In this document: in pieces, positions 61,665 through 64,000 of the stretch
Position numbering within the stretch: position 1 is the stretch's first letter
Layout of the letters: each line of letters starts with the position of its first letter
Assembly: GCA_965217205.1 (NCBI GenBank)
Contig: OZ244254.1
Location: forward strand, 558,001-622,000
Source of the DNA: Maricaulis sp947259345
GTDB lineage: Bacteria; Pseudomonadota; Alphaproteobacteria; Caulobacterales; Maricaulaceae
Reading direction: 5' to 3'
DNA length: 64,000 nucleotides
Made by a program: the position numbers and the translations under genes
Notes under the pieces: generated by a model
Seen by the model: only the letters and a program-made list of their open reading frames with translations
Database searches by the model: none
What the model was told of the DNA's origin: nothing

Positions 61665-61739
61665 GCCTGTCGCGCTTGTCAGAAGAGGCCCTGCCGACCT
61701 AGCTTGTGTTCGCACAACGCCAGGGGGCAGGGCTTTTTC

Positions 61740-62978
61740 ATGACCGGAAGTGACCCAATCAGTGAGGCCGTGGTGGCCGGAAGCGCCGCCGGCGAGCTTG
61801 GCGACGCCATCAACGCCTCCAGGCGCAAAAAGCGCGAACGCTTCTCCGCCTTTGAGGCCCCGACGCCGGCCGGCGTCTGTTCCAATTGCTCGACCAAGCT
61901 ATCCGGTCCGGTCTGTCACAGCTGCGGCCAGACCGCTGACACCTATCATCGGCCGCTCTGGGAATTGCTGACCGATATCCTTGATGGCCTCTTCGGGCTC
62001 GAGGGGCGTTTGTGGCGCACCCTCCCGGCGCTCATGTTCAAGCCCGGCAAGATCACCCAGAATTATCTCAGCGGCGTGCGCGCCCGCTATGTCATGCCCT
62101 TCCGTCTCTATCTGACGGCCAGCGTGCTCTTCTTCCTGCTCGTCTTTGCCTTCGACGGGATGGGGGGTGTGGGCGAGGACGCGGACCCCGATCCGGCCCA
62201 GGATGCCGCGGCCAATGGCGAGGCTATCGAGGCCGAACTGGCGACGCTGGACACGGAACTGGCCGAGGCCGGCCTGCCACCGGAGATGCGCGAGCGGATG
62301 GCGGGCGAGGTCGAGGCGGCCCTGGCCCAGGCGGAGGCTGTCCCGGAATTGCCGCCGGAGATGGTGGCCATGCAGGAGCAGGCCAATCGGGATGAGATCA
62401 AGCAGGGTTTCCGCCGGACACTCCTGCCTGAACTCTATCCGTCCGGCGAGGGGGATTCGGTCGAGGCGTTGGACGGTCCGATCGAGGTCGGCGATGGCAT
62501 GATGGTCGACCCCACCGGGCTCGAGGATCTGCCACTGGAAGTCCGGGAGGCCCTGGTCGTGCGCTTTGATCGTATCATCGACACGGAGGGGCGTGCGCTG
62601 GTGGTGTCAATGCAACGCTGGGCGCCGACCATGATGTTCTTCATGCTGCCGCTCTATGCGCTGATGCTGGCCGGCATGCACTTCTACAAGAAGGGCTATT
62701 TTTTCTACGACCACCTTGTGGTGTCGCTGCATTTCCACGCCTTCATGTTCTTCCTGATCACCGGACTTTCGATCGCGGCGAACATCATTCCGGGCGAAAT
62801 CGCGGTCTTTGCCGGATTGATCTGGTCCAACTGGTATCTCTACCGCCTGCACCGGACCGTCTATTCGCACGGGCGTTTCACCTCGCTGCTGCGCGTGGTG
62901 ATTCTCGATTTCGCCTACTCCATTCTTCTGAGCATCGGCCTGCTGGGCTTGCTGATCGTGGGCGTGCTGACTTCCTAG
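61740..62978 (+). CDS. DUF3667 domain membrane protein with zinc-ribbon
   Basis: The 412-residue protein has an N-terminal zinc-ribbon-like motif CSNCSTKLSGPVCHSCGQ (residues about 47-64), then the DUF3667 pattern TYHRPLWELLTDILDGLFGLEGRLWRTLPALMFKPGKITQNYLSG and RARYVMPFRLYLTASVLFFLL (membrane). An acidic, Ala/Glu-rich insert of about 180 residues follows, then C-terminal membrane helices (FFLITGLSIAANII, ILDFAYSILLSIGLLGLLIVGV). Function is unknown. The start at 61740 begins the protein shortly before the zinc motif. It is convergent with sppA. Confidence 0.85.
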   Translation: MTGSDPISEAVVAGSAAGELGDAINASRRKKRERFSAFEAPTPAGVCSNCSTKLSGPVCHSCGQTADTYHRPLWELLTDILDGLFGLEGRLWRTLPALMFKPGKITQNYLSGVRARYVMPFRLYLTASVLFFLLVFAFDGMGGVGEDADPDPAQDAAANGEAIEAELATLDTELAEAGLPPEMRERMAGEVEAALAQAEAVPELPPEMVAMQEQANRDEIKQGFRRTLLPELYPSGEGDSVEALDGPIEVGDGMMVDPTGLEDLPLEVREALVVRFDRIIDTEGRALVVSMQRWAPTMMFFMLPLYALMLAGMHFYKKGYFFYDHLVVSLHFHAFMFFLITGLSIAANIIPGEIAVFAGLIWSNWYLYRLHRTVYSHGRFTSLLRVVILDFAYSILLSIGLLGLLIVGVLTS

Positions 62979-62994
62979 CGGCCGGTCGTCTGAC

Positions 62995-63028
62995 AAAAAA
63001 AAAGGGCCCGCATGGAGCGGGCCCTTTT
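62995..63028. terminator. Bidirectional Rho-independent terminator
   Basis: The 8-bp stem GGGCCCGC/GCGGGCCC with loop ATGGA is preceded by a run of nine A and followed by TTTT. It serves both the DUF3667 gene (plus) and sppA (minus), which converge on it. Confidence 0.9.
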
Positions 63029-63050
63029 CCGTTTCAGCTGAAGACGATGA

Positions 63051-64000
63051 TCAGCGCGGCAGGGCCGCCTCCGAGCGCATCTGCACGCCCGGGCGATCGG
63101 CGGCGGCACGCGCCTCAAGCGCGGCGCGGACTTCCGGCAGCTCCATCAGCGCATTGAGCCGGGCCGCGGTCTGGGCCGTATCGGCCGAGACGCCGAACAT
63201 CTCCTGGAAGGCCTCGAAGGGCGAACGCTGGGCCGGGAAGCGGCGCAGGCGGATCGCCTGGTCCGGATCAATCCCCGCGAACTGGCGGGCGGCATCAACG
63301 GCATCGCGCAGACCACCAATCTCGTCGACCAGACCCAGATCCAGCGCCTGGGCGCCGGTCCAGACACGGCCGCGGGCAATTTCCAGGACGCGTTCCAGCG
63401 GCAGGTCGCGGCCATCGGCCACGCGCTGGGTGAAGTCGTCATAGATATCGGCCATCTGGCTGCGATAGGCGGCGCGCTGGCTTTCGGTCCATTCTTCCTG
63501 GGCCGAAAAGGCGGTCGCGTATTCGCCGCCGACCGACACCGACTCGGCGTTCAGCCCGACCATGTCGAAAGTGCCGTCCAGCACGATCTTGCCACCCAGG
63601 ACACCGATCGAGCCGGTCAGCGTGGTTTCATGGGCCAGAACATAGTCGGCCGGGGCGGCCAGGTAATAGCCACCGGAGGCGGCCATGGAGGCCATGGAGA
63701 CGATGACCGGCTTGCCGGCTTCGCGGGCCCGGTTCACAGCATGCCAGACCTGGTCGGAGGCGATGGCCGATCCGCCGGGTGAATCGACCCGGATGACGAT
63801 GGCGCGGACGGACGGATCGTCGGCCGCATCGAGAATGGCTTCGGACATGAAATCGCCGCCAATCTGCTCTTCACCGCCAAAGGTGCCGACCGTGGCATCG
63901 CCGGTCACGATGGCACCCTGGCCTTCGATCAGGGCGATGATCGGACCATTATTCCAGGCCGGTGCGGCTTGTTGGGAATAACGCTGAATGTCGATGAATG
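63051..64000 (-). CDS. sppA: Signal peptide peptidase SppA, C-terminal part (5' end outside window)
   Basis: The frame is open to the right edge of the window; the in-frame GTG at 63908 is probably internal, because upstream codons encode IQRYSQQAAPAWNNGPIIALIEGQGAIVTGDA, a typical start of the second protease domain. SDK/S49-type features: VRAIVIRVDSPGGSAIASDQVW, the nucleophile region MAASGGYYLAAPAD, and GVLGGKIVLDGTF. SppA digests remnant signal peptides in the inner membrane. The catalytic lysine is expected outside the window. It should be read as a partial gene. Confidence 0.9.
   Translation of the reverse strand, partial: FIDIQRYSQQAAPAWNNGPIIALIEGQGAIVTGDATVGTFGGEEQIGGDFMSEAILDAADDPSVRAIVIRVDSPGGSAIASDQVWHAVNRAREAGKPVIVSMASMAASGGYYLAAPADYVLAHETTLTGSIGVLGGKIVLDGTFDMVGLNAESVSVGGEYATAFSAQEEWTESQRAAYRSQMADIYDDFTQRVADGRDLPLERVLEIARGRVWTGAQALDLGLVDEIGGLRDAVDAARQFAGIDPDQAIRLRRFPAQRSPFEAFQEMFGVSADTAQTAARLNALMELPEVRAALEARAAADRPGVQMRSEAALPR

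Overview
The window is dense, GC-rich (mostly about 65%) bacterial chromosome. It looks like an alphaproteobacterium, and I infer a stalked or budding marine type (Maricaulis / Hyphomonadaceae-like). Pointers are the order xseB - (tRNA-binding protein) - ispA - dxs, the aroC / J-domain / pdxH neighbourhood, a TIGR02301-type exported protein, a DmdC-type long acyl-CoA dehydrogenase, Sua5-type tsaC, and numerous small lipoproteins. I saw no rRNA, tRNA, CRISPR array, insertion sequence or prophage.

Layout. 1-5.7 kb: the end of a membrane protein, a ketoacyl synthase III, and the glutathione-dependent formaldehyde pair (frmA, fghA), split by a tandem repeat array and a lipoprotein gene. 5.7-9.2 kb: small exported proteins, tag, ygfZ. 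9.2-14.2 kb: a GT9 glycosyltransferase with dihydroorotase, a short SulP carrier, a DUF6165 gene and a HAD-like gene. 14.3-18.4 kb: a complete MacAB-like ABC export operon (adaptor, ATPase, two FtsX-type permeases). 18.5-22.5 kb: TIGR02301, Nudix, VOC, 3-hydroxybutyrate dehydrogenase, lipoprotein, yaaA. 22.7-23.6 kb: one strikingly AT-rich orphan membrane gene. 23.8-30.0 kb: FAD dehydrogenase, tsaC, a yceI-cytochrome b561-yceI operon, DmdC-like dehydrogenase. 30.0-36.3 kb: cytochrome b divergent from a membrane LuxR regulator, signal peptidase I, HSDL2-like SDR, membrane AraC regulator with a DUF4386 protein. 36.7-42.4 kb: SET and HDAC-like proteins, histidine phosphatase, then the isoprenoid cluster. 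42.5-47.1 kb: an S41 lipoprotein behind a TetR gene flanked by two identical operator palindromes, then SulP-STAS plus tandem universal stress protein. 47.5-54.2 kb: tlyA, two glycine-zipper exported proteins (one with 27-residue RPD repeats), aroC, J-domain, pdxH, DUF1499. 54.2-64 kb: MBL hydrolase with an ATP-grasp-like protein, oligopeptide permease genes with the binding protein 1.7 kb further on, a pair of paralogous exported proteins, DUF3667, and the 3' part of sppA.

The most interesting non-coding signal is a roughly 120-bp interspersed element (five copies and a half copy). It has inverted ends, two tetraloop hairpins and a central stem, so it could fold as a cloverleaf. The copies differ by paired, compensatory stem substitutions, which implies selection on structure. 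A second interspersed motif and an 81-bp coding repeat are also described. Coordinates and family calls were made by eye from translated sequence; no database search was run.
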